Positions 9,973 through 19,981 of a stretch of DNA of 64,000 nt are shown one piece after another. Positions within the stretch are counted from its first letter, which is position 1. Every line of letters starts with the position of its first letter. A model generated the notes under the pieces. That model was not told the DNA's origin. It saw only the letters and a program-made list of their open reading frames with translations, and searched no databases. Origin of the DNA: Gilliamella sp. wkB112 (GTDB lineage: Bacteria; Pseudomonadota; Gammaproteobacteria; Enterobacterales; Orbaceae). The position numbers and the translations under genes were made by a program. The stretch spans positions 1-64,000 of the forward strand of contig NZ_LZGL01000005.1 in NCBI RefSeq assembly GCF_001690685.1. The letters are read 5' to 3'.

Positions 9973-11268
9973 ATGATCAAATTTGCTTCTCGCTTTTTGA
10001 TGACTTTGTTTATTTTATTTTACTCCATGGTCAGTAATGCTGAAGTACATATTGTTATTACTGATGGAGTTAGTTCAGCTAAACCAATTGCAGTTATACC
10101 ATTTAGATGGACTGGATCTGGTGAACCACCACAAATGATTGAAGAAATTGTTGCTTCAGATCTACGTAATAGTGGTAAATTTAATCCTATCGATGTCAAT
10201 AGCATGCCCCAAAAACCAACAACTGCTTCCGAAGTTACCCCAGTAGTATGGAATAAACTTGGAATTTCTGCGGTTGTTGTCGGTAGTATTCAACCTGACG
10301 CTTCAGGAAAATATCTTATCACTTATCAATTAGTGGATACAGTAAGTCGTCCAGGAGCTATTTTAGCGCAAAATCAATTTTCTATTGAGAAACGTTGGGT
10401 TCGTTATGCTGCTCATACAGCTAGTGATGAAATTTTTGAATCTTTAACTGGTATTCGCGGTGCATTTAGAACACGAATTGCTTATGTAGTTAAAACTAAA
10501 GGACCATTTACCCATGAACTTCGTGTTTCAGATTATGATGGTTATGATCAAATGACAGTGCATCGTTCCAAAGAACCTTTAATGTCGCCTACTTGGTCAC
10601 CAGATGGAAGAAAATTAGCTTATGTAACTTTTGAAGGTGGACATTCTTCACTGGTTTTAAAAACATTAGATAGTGGATCTGTTGAAACGATTGCCTCTTT
10701 TCCACAACACAATGGAGCTCCTGCATTTTCTCCGGATGGCACTAAATTAGCATTTGCTTTGTCAAAAGGTGGAAGCTTAAATTTGTATATGATGAATTTA
10801 AGTTCTAAAAAAATTACTCAAATAACTTCAGATCGTAGTAATGATACAGAACCATCTTGGATGCCTGATAATCAAACTATTGTTTATACATCGGATCAAG
10901 CTGGTCGGCCACAACTATATAGTATTAATATTAATGGTGGATCACCGCAAAGATTAACATGGGATAATACTCAAAACCAAAATGCTCGTGTTTCACCTGA
11001 TGGTTCTTTTATTGCTATGATTTCCACCAATAATGGTGAACAACATATTACCCGTTATGATGTATCAACAAATACATATCAACGTTTAACCGATACATTT
11101 TTAGATGAAACTCCTAGTATTGCACCAAATGGTACTATGATTATTTATAGTTCATCGCAAGGCTTAGGAACAATTTTAAATTTGGTTTCAACAGATGGAA
11201 ACTTTAAAGCTAAGTTACCAGCGTCCGATGGACAGGTAAAATTCCCCGCGTGGTCACCATATTTGTAA
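9973..11268 (+). CDS. tolB: TolB, periplasmic beta-propeller of the Tol-Pal system
   Basis: 431 residues, the family's usual length. A signal peptide ends at about residue 23 ([11 protein letters not shown]). The N-terminal TolB_N domain contains AVIPFRW, and the C-terminal six-bladed propeller contains the repeated blades [28 protein letters not shown] and [13 protein letters not shown]. TolB binds Pal and links the outer membrane to TolQRA during constriction. It is followed by pal and cpoB, the usual order, but the tolQRA genes that normally precede it are not here. Confidence 0.96.
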   Translation: MIKFASRFLMTLFILFYSMVSNAEVHIVITDGVSSAKPIAVIPFRWTGSGEPPQMIEEIVASDLRNSGKFNPIDVNSMPQKPTTASEVTPVVWNKLGISAVVVGSIQPDASGKYLITYQLVDTVSRPGAILAQNQFSIEKRWVRYAAHTASDEIFESLTGIRGAFRTRIAYVVKTKGPFTHELRVSDYDGYDQMTVHRSKEPLMSPTWSPDGRKLAYVTFEGGHSSLVLKTLDSGSVETIASFPQHNGAPAFSPDGTKLAFALSKGGSLNLYMMNLSSKKITQITSDRSNDTEPSWMPDNQTIVYTSDQAGRPQLYSININGGSPQRLTWDNTQNQNARVSPDGSFIAMISTNNGEQHITRYDVSTNTYQRLTDTFLDETPSIAPNGTMIIYSSSQGLGTILNLVSTDGNFKAKLPASDGQVKFPAWSPYL

Positions 11269-11444
11269 GGAGTGCTTAAAATATAGTCAATATTATAAAT
11301 ATTAAAATTGTACAAAACGAAAGGTCGTTATAATATATACTGCTAATCTTCCTAATCGATAACATAAAGTGTGTTACCTGAAGCGGGTTAGATGTATAAT
11401 AAAATATAAGTAATAATTTATTCAAACATAAAGGAGTTAATACA

Positions 11445-11918
11445 ATGCAATTTTCTAAATTTATTAAAGTAGCTGCGGTTGCTTTACCATTAATCGCTGT
11501 AACAGCTTGTTCGTCTCATAACAAGAATAATATGAATGGTAATGCAAATGGTTCTTTAACCCAAGCAGAACAAGAACTACTTCAAAAACTACAACAAATG
11601 AATACAGTATATTTTGATTTTGATAAATATAATGTTAAAGCAGATTATACAAGAATGTTAGATGCTCATGCTGAGTTCTTACGTGCACATTCTTTCTTAA
11701 GAGTAGTTATTGAAGGTCATGCCGATGAACGTGGTACTCCAGAATATAACATCGCTCTAGGCGAACGCCGTGCTTCTGCAGTTAAATCTTATCTACAAGG
11801 TAATGGTGTTTCATCAGATCAAATGTCAATCGTTTCTTACGGTAAGGAAAAACCTGCTGTATTAGGACATGATGAAGCAGCTTACGCTAAAAACCGTCGT
11901 GCAGTAGTTACATATTAA
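11445..11918 (+). CDS. pal: Pal, peptidoglycan-associated lipoprotein
   Basis: 157 residues. A lipoprotein signal peptide ends in AVTAC (lipidated Cys at residue 22). A Gly/Asn-rich linker follows, then an OmpA-like peptidoglycan-binding domain with [10 protein letters not shown] and [19 protein letters not shown]. The protein sits in the outer membrane facing the periplasm, binds mDAP in the wall and interacts with TolB. An AAGGAG SD lies 7 nt upstream of the ATG. A TATAAT at 11329-11334 may be its own promoter, which would fit the 176-bp gap after tolB. A hairpin terminator follows. Confidence 0.96.
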   Translation: MQFSKFIKVAAVALPLIAVTACSSHNKNNMNGNANGSLTQAEQELLQKLQQMNTVYFDFDKYNVKADYTRMLDAHAEFLRAHSFLRVVIEGHADERGTPEYNIALGERRASAVKSYLQGNGVSSDQMSIVSYGKEKPAVLGHDEAAYAKNRRAVVTY

Positions 11919-11931
11919 TTATGTCTTATAG

Positions 11932-11959
11932 CGGCTGATTATTCAGCCGTTTATTTTTT
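11932..11959 (+). terminator. Rho-independent terminator after pal
   Basis: A 7-bp GC-rich stem CGGCTGA / TCAGCCG with a TTAT loop, followed directly by TTTATTTTTT. It ends 24 bp before cpoB, so cpoB may be expressed by readthrough or from its own promoter. Confidence 0.85.
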
Positions 11960-11983
11960 AAGTTCACGTTCGAGTCTTATAAT

Positions 11984-12736
11984 ATGTATAAAAAAACTCT
12001 CTCATTGTTCTTATTTCTTATTTTTGCGGGTTATGGTTGTGCAGCAGGTAGTTCTGAAATAGATAGGACGGTGCAAGCTCAAGGGCAATTATTGATTCAA
12101 AATCAACAAAAGATTAGTGAGTTACAATCAGATGTTGATACTCTACGAGGGCAGTTGGAAGAAACTAAATATCAACTCAATCAAACGATTGAACGTCAAA
12201 AAATGATATTGCAGCAAATGACCAGTGGTTCAGGGTTAACTTCGAGTACTAATTCTGATTCAACTCCTGACGATTCGGCCACATCAACTTCAAATTCAAC
12301 TGTAATTCAATCATCTTCATCATCTCAAGTTGCAGATTTATCTGGCTGGACAACATCAGGGAATGATAAAAATGATTATAATTATATAATGCAGTTTGTT
12401 GGCGATAGCAAACAAACTAATGAATCAATTGCCGCATTTCAACAGTTTTTACAAATCTACCCAAAGTCTAGTTATCGATCCAATGTTAACTATTGGTTAG
12501 GTCAATTATTTTATAAACAAGGTAAGAAAGATGATGCTTCATTTTATTATGCTACTGTAGTAAAAGATTTTCCTTCTTCGCCTAAAGCGGCAGATAGTCT
12601 TTATAAAGTTGGAGTAATTTTATTAGATAAAGGCGACAAGAAAAGTGCTAAAGCAGTATTTCAACAAGTTGTCAACAAATATGCTAATGATAAAAATGCA
12701 GTTGATTTAGCAAATAAAAAATTAGCATCGCTTTAA
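11984..12736 (+). CDS. cpoB: CpoB (YbgF), Tol-Pal accessory protein
   Basis: 250 residues. A signal peptide (to about residue 20) is followed by a coiled-coil trimerisation segment rich in Gln/Glu/Leu (about residues 28-78), a Ser/Thr/Asp-rich low-complexity linker (about 79-118) and C-terminal TPR repeats (SSYRSNVNYWLGQLFYKQG; SPKAADSLYKVGVILLDKG). CpoB coordinates PBP1b activity with Tol-driven outer-membrane constriction. PBP1b (mrcB) is encoded 3 kb upstream in this window. The Cys near residue 19 (AGYGC) does not form a good lipobox, so I read it as a soluble periplasmic protein. Confidence 0.92.
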   Translation: MYKKTLSLFLFLIFAGYGCAAGSSEIDRTVQAQGQLLIQNQQKISELQSDVDTLRGQLEETKYQLNQTIERQKMILQQMTSGSGLTSSTNSDSTPDDSATSTSNSTVIQSSSSSQVADLSGWTTSGNDKNDYNYIMQFVGDSKQTNESIAAFQQFLQIYPKSSYRSNVNYWLGQLFYKQGKKDDASFYYATVVKDFPSSPKAADSLYKVGVILLDKGDKKSAKAVFQQVVNKYANDKNAVDLANKKLASL

Positions 12737-12784
12737 TTATGTGTATAAATAACCATCTGTTGAAAAAAAATTGACAGAAAAAGG

Positions 12785-12813
12785 TTGCGCAGTTTAGCAA
12801 TTAAAAGTACTAT
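12785..12813 (+). promoter_or_regulatory. Candidate sigma-70 promoter of tRNA-Lys
   Basis: TTGCGC (12785-12790) and TACTAT (12808-12813) are separated by 17 bp. The expected start site near 12820 is about 54 bp upstream of the mature tRNA-Lys. A TTGACA at 12771 has no matching -10 at usual spacing. Confidence 0.5.
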
Positions 12814-12873
12814 AGCAACCCGAAATCGCTTGTAGCCTTAACAATTAAGACCACAACTATTTCAATTCAAAAT

Positions 12874-12949
12874 GGGTTGTTAGCTCAGTCGGTAGAGCAG
12901 CGGACTTTTAATCCGTTTGTCGAGCGTTCGAATCGCTCACGACCCACCA
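12874..12949 (+). tRNA. tRNA-Lys (TTT)
   Basis: A complete 76-nt cloverleaf. GGGTTGT pairs with ACGACCC (one G-T pair), the anticodon loop reads CTTTTAA (anticodon TTT), the T-arm contains GTTCGAATC and CCA is encoded. A tRNA-Lys next to the tol-pal cluster is also found in enterobacteria. Confidence 0.97.
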
Positions 12950-13141
12950 TATTTCTCTCCTTATACTTCAATTAACAAAAGCACTTAATTGATAACTCAA
13001 AAAGCATTGAAAAACTAAAATTCTGCTAGGTCATTTGCAGTATTGATGATAACCACTAAAAATAAAAGTCGTGTTTATAATGATGAATTTTCATCATGAG
13101 ATGGTTATGGAAATTAAGATGATAAGTTTAAATAGCAATCA

Positions 13142-13163
13142 AAAAGGGAAATTAATCCCTTTT
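13142..13163 (-). terminator. Terminator of the abgT-pepT operon
   Basis: Just downstream of the pepT stop on the minus strand, AAAAGGGA and TCCCTTTT form an 8-bp stem with a 6-nt loop. On the minus strand the stem runs into a short T run. The stem is only moderately GC-rich. Confidence 0.65.
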
Positions 13164-13169
13164 AGAATA

Positions 13170-14402
13170 TTAGTGCATTTTAGCTGCTAATTCGATGATT
13201 TTCATTGTCACTTCAAATGATTTATGAAATGATGAAAGCGGCAGAAATTCATAACAAGAATGGAAGTTATGTGCGCCAGTAAAATAGTTAGGTGTAGTAA
13301 GACCTCTGGCAGAAAGAGCTGAACCATCTGTCCCGCCACGCATAGCAATCGTATTTGGCTGAATATTTAATTGTTCAAATGATTGATAAATTAAATCAAT
13401 TGAACGGCGATCATTACCTAAATAGTTAGCTATATTGCTATACGTATCAGTTATTTTATACTTAATTTTAGCTCGAGGGTACTTACGACTAATAAAATCA
13501 ACTACGTCTTGTATATAACTTTTGCGTGCCTCATATTTGGCAAGATCAAAGTCCCGAATATTCATCTTCAAAGTTGTGGTACTTTGATTACCTACAATAT
13601 CATTAAACCAAAAATAACCTTCTTTACCTTCAGTATGTTCAGGGGTCTCAAAGCTATCAAAACAGTTAATAATATCGTTTGCCACACGGATAGGATTGAT
13701 TAAAACGTTTTTTGCTGACATAGGATGAGCTGATACACCTGCAATTTCAATAGTTGCAGAGCCTGCATTAAATGTTTCATAAACCACTTCACCTAACTCA
13801 CAACAATCTATGGTATAAGCAAAATCAGGTTTGAAGCGGTTTAAATCTAACTTCTTAGCTCCATTAAGCCCCACTTCTTCGTCGGGTACAAAAGCGACAT
13901 AAATGTCACCATGAATACATTGTTGTTGCTGCAATTGGTCTAACATTGTCATCACTACAGCAATTGCCGCTTTATTATCGGCACCAAGTACACTAGTTCC
14001 GTCAGTTACAATAAGTTCATCATTAATATATTTATTTAATTCAGGATGTTCAGCTACTTTAAACCAAATATCTTTTTGTTTATTTAATAAAATATCTTGA
14101 CCGGTAAATTTAACTCGTTGAGGATTAATTTTATCTGATAATGCCACATCAACCGTATCTAAATGCGCAACGAATCCAATTTTAGGTGCATTTGGCTTAT
14201 TACCCACTAATTTAGCCGTCACGATACTGTGCTCATCAAGGAATACTTCTTGTAAATTAAGTTCAATTAGTTCTTGTTTAAGCACTTTTGCTAATTCGGT
14301 TTGACCTGGTGTCGATGGCACTTGTACACAACCAAGCGCACTTTGGCTTGGTATGCTGACATAACGTAAAAAACGGGTAACTAGTTGTTCTGTAATATTC
14401 AT
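13170..14402 (-). CDS. pepT: Peptidase T (tripeptide aminopeptidase, M20)
   Basis: 410 residues, M20B family. Motifs in order: GFVAHLDTVDVA (metal-binding His-x-Asp, near residue 78), VTDGTSVLGADNKAAIAV (bridging Asp), VAFVPDEEVGLNGAKKLD (catalytic and metal Glu pair), and IAMRGGTDGSALSARGL plus FTGAHNFHSCYEFLP near the C-terminus (last metal His). It removes the N-terminal residue from tripeptides in the cytoplasm. It is encoded 23 bp after an AbgT-family transporter on the same strand, which suggests an operon for uptake and cleavage of small peptides or amide conjugates. Confidence 0.95.
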   Translation of the reverse strand: MNITEQLVTRFLRYVSIPSQSALGCVQVPSTPGQTELAKVLKQELIELNLQEVFLDEHSIVTAKLVGNKPNAPKIGFVAHLDTVDVALSDKINPQRVKFTGQDILLNKQKDIWFKVAEHPELNKYINDELIVTDGTSVLGADNKAAIAVVMTMLDQLQQQQCIHGDIYVAFVPDEEVGLNGAKKLDLNRFKPDFAYTIDCCELGEVVYETFNAGSATIEIAGVSAHPMSAKNVLINPIRVANDIINCFDSFETPEHTEGKEGYFWFNDIVGNQSTTTLKMNIRDFDLAKYEARKSYIQDVVDFISRKYPRAKIKYKITDTYSNIANYLGNDRRSIDLIYQSFEQLNIQPNTIAMRGGTDGSALSARGLTTPNYFTGAHNFHSCYEFLPLSSFHKSFEVTMKIIELAAKMH

Positions 14403-14425
14403 AATAGATAACTCCTTATTAATGG

Positions 14426-15985
14426 CTAAAGATTTGCTGCAGGGTAAACATAGCCACTATCAAAGCCAATAGGTAACCCTAAGAACCAAAATAGCAATAG
14501 ATTTACTGTTAATGCAATAAGTAAGGCTGCTGTATATGGGATCATCATTGAACTTAAAGTACCAACTCCAGTATTTTTGCAGTATTGCTGGCAATACGCA
14601 ATAATTAATGGATAAAAAGCAAACATTGGTGTACTAACGTTAACGGCTGAACTGATGCGATACGCAGCTTGTGTTAATTCTGGAGAAATACCGACTGACA
14701 TCAACATAGGCACAAAAATTGGAGCTAATATCGCCCATTTAGAAGAAGCAGAGGTAATTAGTACATTTAACATACTAGTTAAAATAATAACGCCAAAAAT
14801 TGTTACTACTGACGGCATATGCAATGCTTTTAAAAATTCTGCGCCAGCAATTGCAATCAATGTACCAATTTGAGAATTAGAAAAAACATAAAGAAATTGC
14901 GCACAAAAGAATGCAAAAACAATAAATGGAATTAATGATTTAGTTATATTTTCCATCGATTTTACAATATCGCGAGATGACTTAAATACACCAGTAATAA
15001 AACCATGTATCAGACCAGGAATAGCAAAAAATAAAAATAGTAGTGGCACAATAATTTGCATTATGGGAGCTTTATTACTAGTCATGCTCCCATCTGGTGC
15101 TCTTAATAATGAATTTTCTGGGAGTAATAATAAAACAAGACTAATTGCAATAATCATAAACACAATTGATGCTAATTTAAATCCACGATTTTCAATTGGC
15201 GTAATAGCTGGTGAATCAGCAATATTATCCAATTGTAAATCTTTATTCAAAGGCATAGTGGCATGCAACCGAGGCTCTACAATTTTATCCGTAACAAACC
15301 AACAAGCTAATAAAACAAAAAAAGTACCACCAAAACTTAAAAAGTAATTACACAAAACATTGACTTGATAAGAAGGATCAATAATTTGTGCGGCACTTTG
15401 GGTAAAACCTTGCATAATTGGATCAATTATTGATGGAGTATAACTTGAACTAAAGCCTCCAGCTAAACCTGCAAAAGCCGCAGCAATACCAGCAAGTGGA
15501 TGACGACCTGTTGCATAAAACATCATCGCTGATACTGGCATTAAAATTACATAAGCGGAATCAGAAGCTATGTGGCATACCATACTGACAAAAATAACCG
15601 ATGGTGTAACTAATTTTTTAGGTGTTACAGCAAGTAATTTTTTAAGTAAAACATGGATATAACCACTACTTTCCGCAATACCTATTCCCAAAGTTGCGAC
15701 AATAGTAATTCCTAAAGGGGGAAATGTGACAAAGTTTTGTACCATTTTGGTTAAAAATATCACCAAATGATCGGGAGCTAACATATTGACTACAGCTAAT
15801 TTTTCTTGTGTCACAGGGTTTATATAATTAAAACTCACAAAAGAGAGTAATAAAGAAGCAACAAAACAAATAATTAAAGCGTAGAAAAAAAGTGTAGTTA
15901 CATCGGGGATTTTGTTTCCAATTCGTTCTATGGTATTTAAAAAGCCACCAGTTTTTGTTTGCGAAGGGCTAGTTGTATGATTCAT
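14426..15985 (-). CDS. AbgT/MtrF family transporter
   Basis: 519 residues with about 12 hydrophobic segments. It matches the AbgT (p-aminobenzoyl-glutamate transporter) family by SDSAYVILMPVSAMMFYATGR, AGGFSSSYTPSIIDPI and the C-terminal TSASSKWAILAPIFVPM segment. Known members either import p-aminobenzoyl-glutamate (E. coli AbgT) or export sulfonamide-like compounds (Neisseria MtrF). Which substrate applies here cannot be told from sequence. The 23-bp gap to pepT suggests cotranscription with a peptidase, compared with the amidase pairing of E. coli abgABT. Confidence 0.88.
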   Translation of the reverse strand: MNHTTSPSQTKTGGFLNTIERIGNKIPDVTTLFFYALIICFVASLLLSFVSFNYINPVTQEKLAVVNMLAPDHLVIFLTKMVQNFVTFPPLGITIVATLGIGIAESSGYIHVLLKKLLAVTPKKLVTPSVIFVSMVCHIASDSAYVILMPVSAMMFYATGRHPLAGIAAAFAGLAGGFSSSYTPSIIDPIMQGFTQSAAQIIDPSYQVNVLCNYFLSFGGTFFVLLACWFVTDKIVEPRLHATMPLNKDLQLDNIADSPAITPIENRGFKLASIVFMIIAISLVLLLLPENSLLRAPDGSMTSNKAPIMQIIVPLLFLFFAIPGLIHGFITGVFKSSRDIVKSMENITKSLIPFIVFAFFCAQFLYVFSNSQIGTLIAIAGAEFLKALHMPSVVTIFGVIILTSMLNVLITSASSKWAILAPIFVPMLMSVGISPELTQAAYRISSAVNVSTPMFAFYPLIIAYCQQYCKNTGVGTLSSMMIPYTAALLIALTVNLLLFWFLGLPIGFDSGYVYPAANL

Positions 15986-16407
15986 AAGAAATTAGTGTAA
16001 ATATTGTTCGGGGCGCCAATTTATCACATAATTTTATAGCAAGCAAATAGCTAAATATTACTATGTTTTATACTTAAACATAAGTATTGTCTTAAACAAT
16101 TTCACATTATAATTACTTATAAGATCGTTAAATTTGAAATTTACTTTAATGAGCATACTTGCAAATATTTGGATATGATATTTGTAAGTGAATTTATTCA
16201 CCTTCAACAGAAATTCATTTCTATAATTACTAAAAACTTATCAAGTTGTTTCAACTTAAGTATGAGGGTTAGTATAAAATTGCTTTTTTTTAAATTAATA
16301 GTATATTTGATTGAATATTTAGTTATTAAAAGTGAATAAATATTCGTTTTATATTGTTTGTTGATGAATATACAAATAAGAAATAATATTAGCAATGGGG
16401 ATTTATT
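15986..16407. other. 422-bp AT-rich intergenic region upstream of the aconitase operon
   Basis: Two divergent operons (abgT-pepT and acn-icd-gltA) share this region, so it should hold both promoters. It also holds one copy of the dispersed element (16066-16110). A 63-codon minus-strand frame at 16204-16395 is low-complexity Leu/Ile/Lys/Asn sequence, lacks family features and is not considered a gene. Confidence 0.55.
16066..16110 (+). repeat. Dispersed ~40-bp intergenic element, copy F
   Basis: TTTATACTTAAAC at its left end is identical to the left end of the copy at 41538. The right half (CTTAAACAATTTCACATTA) is a more diverged version of CCTGAAACATTTTTACAATA at the same spacing. It lies about 300 bp upstream of the aconitase gene. 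Confidence 0.5.
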
Positions 16408-18672
16408 ATGGTTTATGATATTGATTTAATTGAATATATTTATCAACATTATCCGCAAAAAATTGACATAATTCGTCAAAAACTTGGTAAGCCGTTAACT
16501 TTGACGGAGAAAATTCTTTATGCACATCTTGCGCAAGGAGAAAATCTTAAAGCATATAAACGTGGTGAGGATTATGTTAATTTTTCCCCTGACCGTGTAG
16601 CTATGCAAGATGCAACTGCGCAAATGGCACTTTTGCAATTAATGAATTCAGGCCGTAAACGAGTAGCTGTGCCTTCGACAGTACACTGTGATCATTTAAT
16701 TCAAGCATATAAAAATGCCCATGATGATTTAATTATTGCAGAAAGTAATAACCAAGAGGTTTATCAATTTCTACGCGATGTTTCAAATAAATATGGTATA
16801 GGTTTTTGGAAGCCGAATGCCGGCATTATCCATCAAGTAGTACTTGAAAATTATGCTTTCCCTGGTGGCATGATGATAGGTACTGATTCTCATACTCCTA
16901 ATGCTGGTGGTTTATCAATGATTGCAATTGGCGTTGGAGGTGCTGATGCCGTTGATGTAATGGCTGGTATGCCGTGGGAATTGAAAATGCCAAAAATCAT
17001 TGGTGTCAAATTGACAGGAAAGTTATCTGGTTGGACATCACCAAAAGATGTAATTTTAAAACTTGCTGGTATTTTAACTGTTAAAGGTGCTACAAATTCC
17101 ATTATTGAATATTTTGGTGAAGGAGCGCAATCATTATCCGCAACAGGAAAAGCAACTATCTGTAATATGGGTGCAGAAGTAGGTGCAACTACTTCAATTT
17201 TTCCATATAGCCAAAAATCGGCGGATTATCTAATCATGACAGGTCGCCAAGAAGTAGTGGATTTAGCCAACACATTAATTGACTGTTTCAACCCAGATCC
17301 GCAAGTATTGGTACAACCGACAGAATATTATGACCAATTTATAGAAATTAATCTTAGTGAGCTAGAGCCTTATGTTAATGGGCCGTTCACTCCAGACCTA
17401 GCTTATCCAATTTCCCAGCTCGCTAAAGCGGTTAATGAACACCATTATCCGGATAATATGGAAGTTGGCTTGATTGGTTCTTGTACTAATTCTTCTTATG
17501 AAGATATGATGAGAGCTGCATCGGTGATTGATGCTGCTAATCAATTGGGATTGACTATTAATGCCAAATTAATTGTCAATCCTGGTTCAGAACAAGTGAA
17601 ATATACTTCAAAGCGTGATGGTATATTGACTCATTTTGAACAAGCAGGCGCAGCGATTATGGCCAATGCATGTGGACCTTGTATAGGTCAGTGGCGCCGA
17701 GATGAAGTTGTCGACGAACATAAAAATTCAATTGTAACTTCGTTCAATCGTAATTTTGCCAAAAGAAATGATGGTAGCCCAAATACTTATGCATTTGTAT
17801 GTTCTCCTGAAATAGTAGTGGCATTATCTATTGCAGGTAAACTTAGCTTTAATCCACTCACAGACACGTTGGTAAATAACAAAGGACAACAAGTCAAATT
17901 ACCAGAACCAACGGGTGATGAATTACCAAAATACGGCTTTGCTGTTGACGATGCAGGTTATGTCGAGCCTATCGCTGATGGTAGTCAGGTGGAAGTACGT
18001 ATTGCCCCTAATTCACAACGATTACAACAACTTTTACCTTTTTCTCCATGGGATGGTAAGGATATTATTGCACAACCTCTATTGATAAAAGCGACGGGTA
18101 AATGTACCACAGACCATATTTCTATGGCTGGTAAATGGTTAAAATTTCGCGGACATTTGGATAACATCTCCAACAATATGTTAATTGGTGCGGTAAATGC
18201 ATTTAACCAACAGACTAATTCAGTATTAGATGCTCAAACAAGGAACTATACTGAGGTACCGGCCTTAGCGCGAAAATTTAAAGCAGAAGGATTGGGATCC
18301 ATTGTTATAGCTGAAGAAAACTATGGTGAAGGTTCATCGCGTGAACATGCAGCGATGGAGCCTCGCTTTTTAAATGTTAAAGCAATTGTAGTTAAATCAT
18401 TTGCGCGTATTCATGAAACTAATTTAAAAAAACAAGGGATGCTAGCTTTAACTTTTATTGATAAAAGTGATTATGATAAAGTCCGTGAAGATGACAAAAT
18501 TAGTATTACTGGATTGACCGATTTTATACCAGGGAAAAATCTTACTTTAACACTTCATCATAGTGATGGAAGCCTGGATTCATTTGCTGTGGCGCATACC
18601 TATAACCAAGCCCAAATTGATTGGTTCAAAGCCGGCAGTGCTTTAAATAAGTTAAAACAAGAAGTTAACTAA
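16408..18672 (+). CDS. Aconitate hydratase, mitochondrial-type
   Basis: 754 residues, the size of mitochondrial-type aconitases and smaller than E. coli AcnA (891) or AcnB (865). [4Fe-4S] ligands are visible as [11 protein letters not shown] and [10 protein letters not shown]. The active-site segments [13 protein letters not shown] and [12 protein letters not shown] are intact. It interconverts citrate and isocitrate. The ATG has GGGGA at SD distance. It is the first gene of a three-gene operon with isocitrate dehydrogenase (27 bp gap) and citrate synthase (19 bp gap). This aconitase class is typical of Bacteroidetes, some Firmicutes and eukaryotes and is uncommon in gammaproteobacteria, which suggests acquisition by transfer. 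Confidence 0.93.
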   Translation: MVYDIDLIEYIYQHYPQKIDIIRQKLGKPLTLTEKILYAHLAQGENLKAYKRGEDYVNFSPDRVAMQDATAQMALLQLMNSGRKRVAVPSTVHCDHLIQAYKNAHDDLIIAESNNQEVYQFLRDVSNKYGIGFWKPNAGIIHQVVLENYAFPGGMMIGTDSHTPNAGGLSMIAIGVGGADAVDVMAGMPWELKMPKIIGVKLTGKLSGWTSPKDVILKLAGILTVKGATNSIIEYFGEGAQSLSATGKATICNMGAEVGATTSIFPYSQKSADYLIMTGRQEVVDLANTLIDCFNPDPQVLVQPTEYYDQFIEINLSELEPYVNGPFTPDLAYPISQLAKAVNEHHYPDNMEVGLIGSCTNSSYEDMMRAASVIDAANQLGLTINAKLIVNPGSEQVKYTSKRDGILTHFEQAGAAIMANACGPCIGQWRRDEVVDEHKNSIVTSFNRNFAKRNDGSPNTYAFVCSPEIVVALSIAGKLSFNPLTDTLVNNKGQQVKLPEPTGDELPKYGFAVDDAGYVEPIADGSQVEVRIAPNSQRLQQLLPFSPWDGKDIIAQPLLIKATGKCTTDHISMAGKWLKFRGHLDNISNNMLIGAVNAFNQQTNSVLDAQTRNYTEVPALARKFKAEGLGSIVIAEENYGEGSSREHAAMEPRFLNVKAIVVKSFARIHETNLKKQGMLALTFIDKSDYDKVREDDKISITGLTDFIPGKNLTLTLHHSDGSLDSFAVAHTYNQAQIDWFKAGSALNKLKQEVN

Positions 18673-18699
18673 AACCTAAAATAAAAAGGAACCGATAAT

Positions 18700-19962
18700 A
18701 TGAAGCAACAAGTTTTAATTGAAAATGGACAATTAGTTGTACCTGATCATCCTATTATTCCTTTTATTGAAGGGGATGGTGTCGGTAAAGAGATTTGGGG
18801 GGCAGCCCGTCAGATTTTTGATAAAGCAATTGCAAAAGCTTACCAAGGTAAACGAAGCATTGAATGGCATGAAGTACTTGCTGGTGAAAAATCATTTAAT
18901 CTTAATGGTTCTTGGCTACCAGATGAAACAATGAATACTTTTAAACAGTACCTTGTTGGTATTAAAGGTCCTTTAACTACGCCAGTAGGTGGTGGGATTC
19001 GTTCGCTTAATGTCGCACTTCGTCAAGAGTTAGATCTTTATGTGTGCTTGCGACCAGTACGTTGGTTTAAAGGAGTTGAATCACCAGTTAAATATCCGGA
19101 AAAAGTTAGTATGACTATTTTTCGTGAAAATACTGAAGATATTTATGCTGGTATTGAATGGCAGCAAGGTACACCGGAAGCGGAAAAATTTTATCAATTT
19201 ATATCACAACAAATGGGAGTAAAAAAAGTCAGGTTTCCTAACACTTCATCATTTGGTGTTAAACCCGTTTCAATTGAAGGCTCTGAGCGCTTGATTCGCT
19301 CGGCTATCGAATATGCGCTACAACATAAACTACCGTCGGTTACATTAGTACATAAAGGTAATATTATGAAATTCACTGAAGGTGGATTTAAACAGTGGGG
19401 GTATGCATTAGCAGAGTGTGAGTTTGCTGATAGCGTTTTTACTATGAACCAATATGCAAAACTTCAAAAAGAACAAGGTAATGAAGTAGCAAAACAAGCA
19501 TTACAAGCAGCAAAATTAACGGGGAAATTAATTATAAAAGATGTCATTTGTGATGCATTTTTACAAAATACCTTATTAAAACCTGAAGACTATTCTGTGG
19601 TTGCTACATTGAATCTCAATGGCGATTATGTATCAGATCAGCTTGCTGCGATGGTAGGAGGTATTGGTATAGCACCGGGTGCCAATATTAATTATATGAC
19701 TGGTCATGCTATTTTTGAAGCTACTCATGGTACTGCACCAGATATCGCTGGCAAAAATCAAGCAAATCCTTCTTCATTATTATTATCCGGTGTAATGATG
19801 TTTGATTATCTAGGTTGGTATGAAGTAGGGCAACTGATCACAGGAGCAATGGAAAAATTATTTCAAAATGGTAAAGCGACAGTTGATTTAGCTCGATTTA
19901 TGAAAGATGGTGAAGAGTTAACTACCAGCCAATTTACTCAAGCTGTTATTGATAATTTATAG
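18700..19962 (+). CDS. icd: Isocitrate dehydrogenase, probably NAD-dependent
   Basis: 420 residues, prokaryotic-type IDH. It has the substrate loop [16 protein letters not shown] (the Ser phosphorylated by AceK in E. coli is conserved) and [13 protein letters not shown]. At the cofactor site E. coli NADP enzyme has Lys344, Tyr345 and Val351. Here the segment reads [14 protein letters not shown], giving Asp, Ile and Ala at those positions, the pattern of NAD-dependent IDHs. Tyr391 is also replaced while Arg395 appears kept. The enzyme makes 2-oxoglutarate in the cytoplasm. The SD is AAAGGA. An overlapping +2-frame ORF at 18737-18934 is a shadow. Confidence 0.93.
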   Translation: MKQQVLIENGQLVVPDHPIIPFIEGDGVGKEIWGAARQIFDKAIAKAYQGKRSIEWHEVLAGEKSFNLNGSWLPDETMNTFKQYLVGIKGPLTTPVGGGIRSLNVALRQELDLYVCLRPVRWFKGVESPVKYPEKVSMTIFRENTEDIYAGIEWQQGTPEAEKFYQFISQQMGVKKVRFPNTSSFGVKPVSIEGSERLIRSAIEYALQHKLPSVTLVHKGNIMKFTEGGFKQWGYALAECEFADSVFTMNQYAKLQKEQGNEVAKQALQAAKLTGKLIIKDVICDAFLQNTLLKPEDYSVVATLNLNGDYVSDQLAAMVGGIGIAPGANINYMTGHAIFEATHGTAPDIAGKNQANPSSLLLSGVMMFDYLGWYEVGQLITGAMEKLFQNGKATVDLARFMKDGEELTTSQFTQAVIDNL

Positions 19963-19981
19963 AGTCAGGAGTTAAACGAAA

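Noticed and set aside
12771-12776. TTGACA as -35 box for tRNA-Lys
   Set aside because: No -10 hexamer at 16-18 bp; the TTGCGC/TACTAT pair fits better.
16204-16395. A 63-codon minus-strand frame upstream of aconitase
   Set aside because: Low-complexity Ile/Leu/Lys/Asn translation expected from AT-rich DNA, with no SD or family signal.
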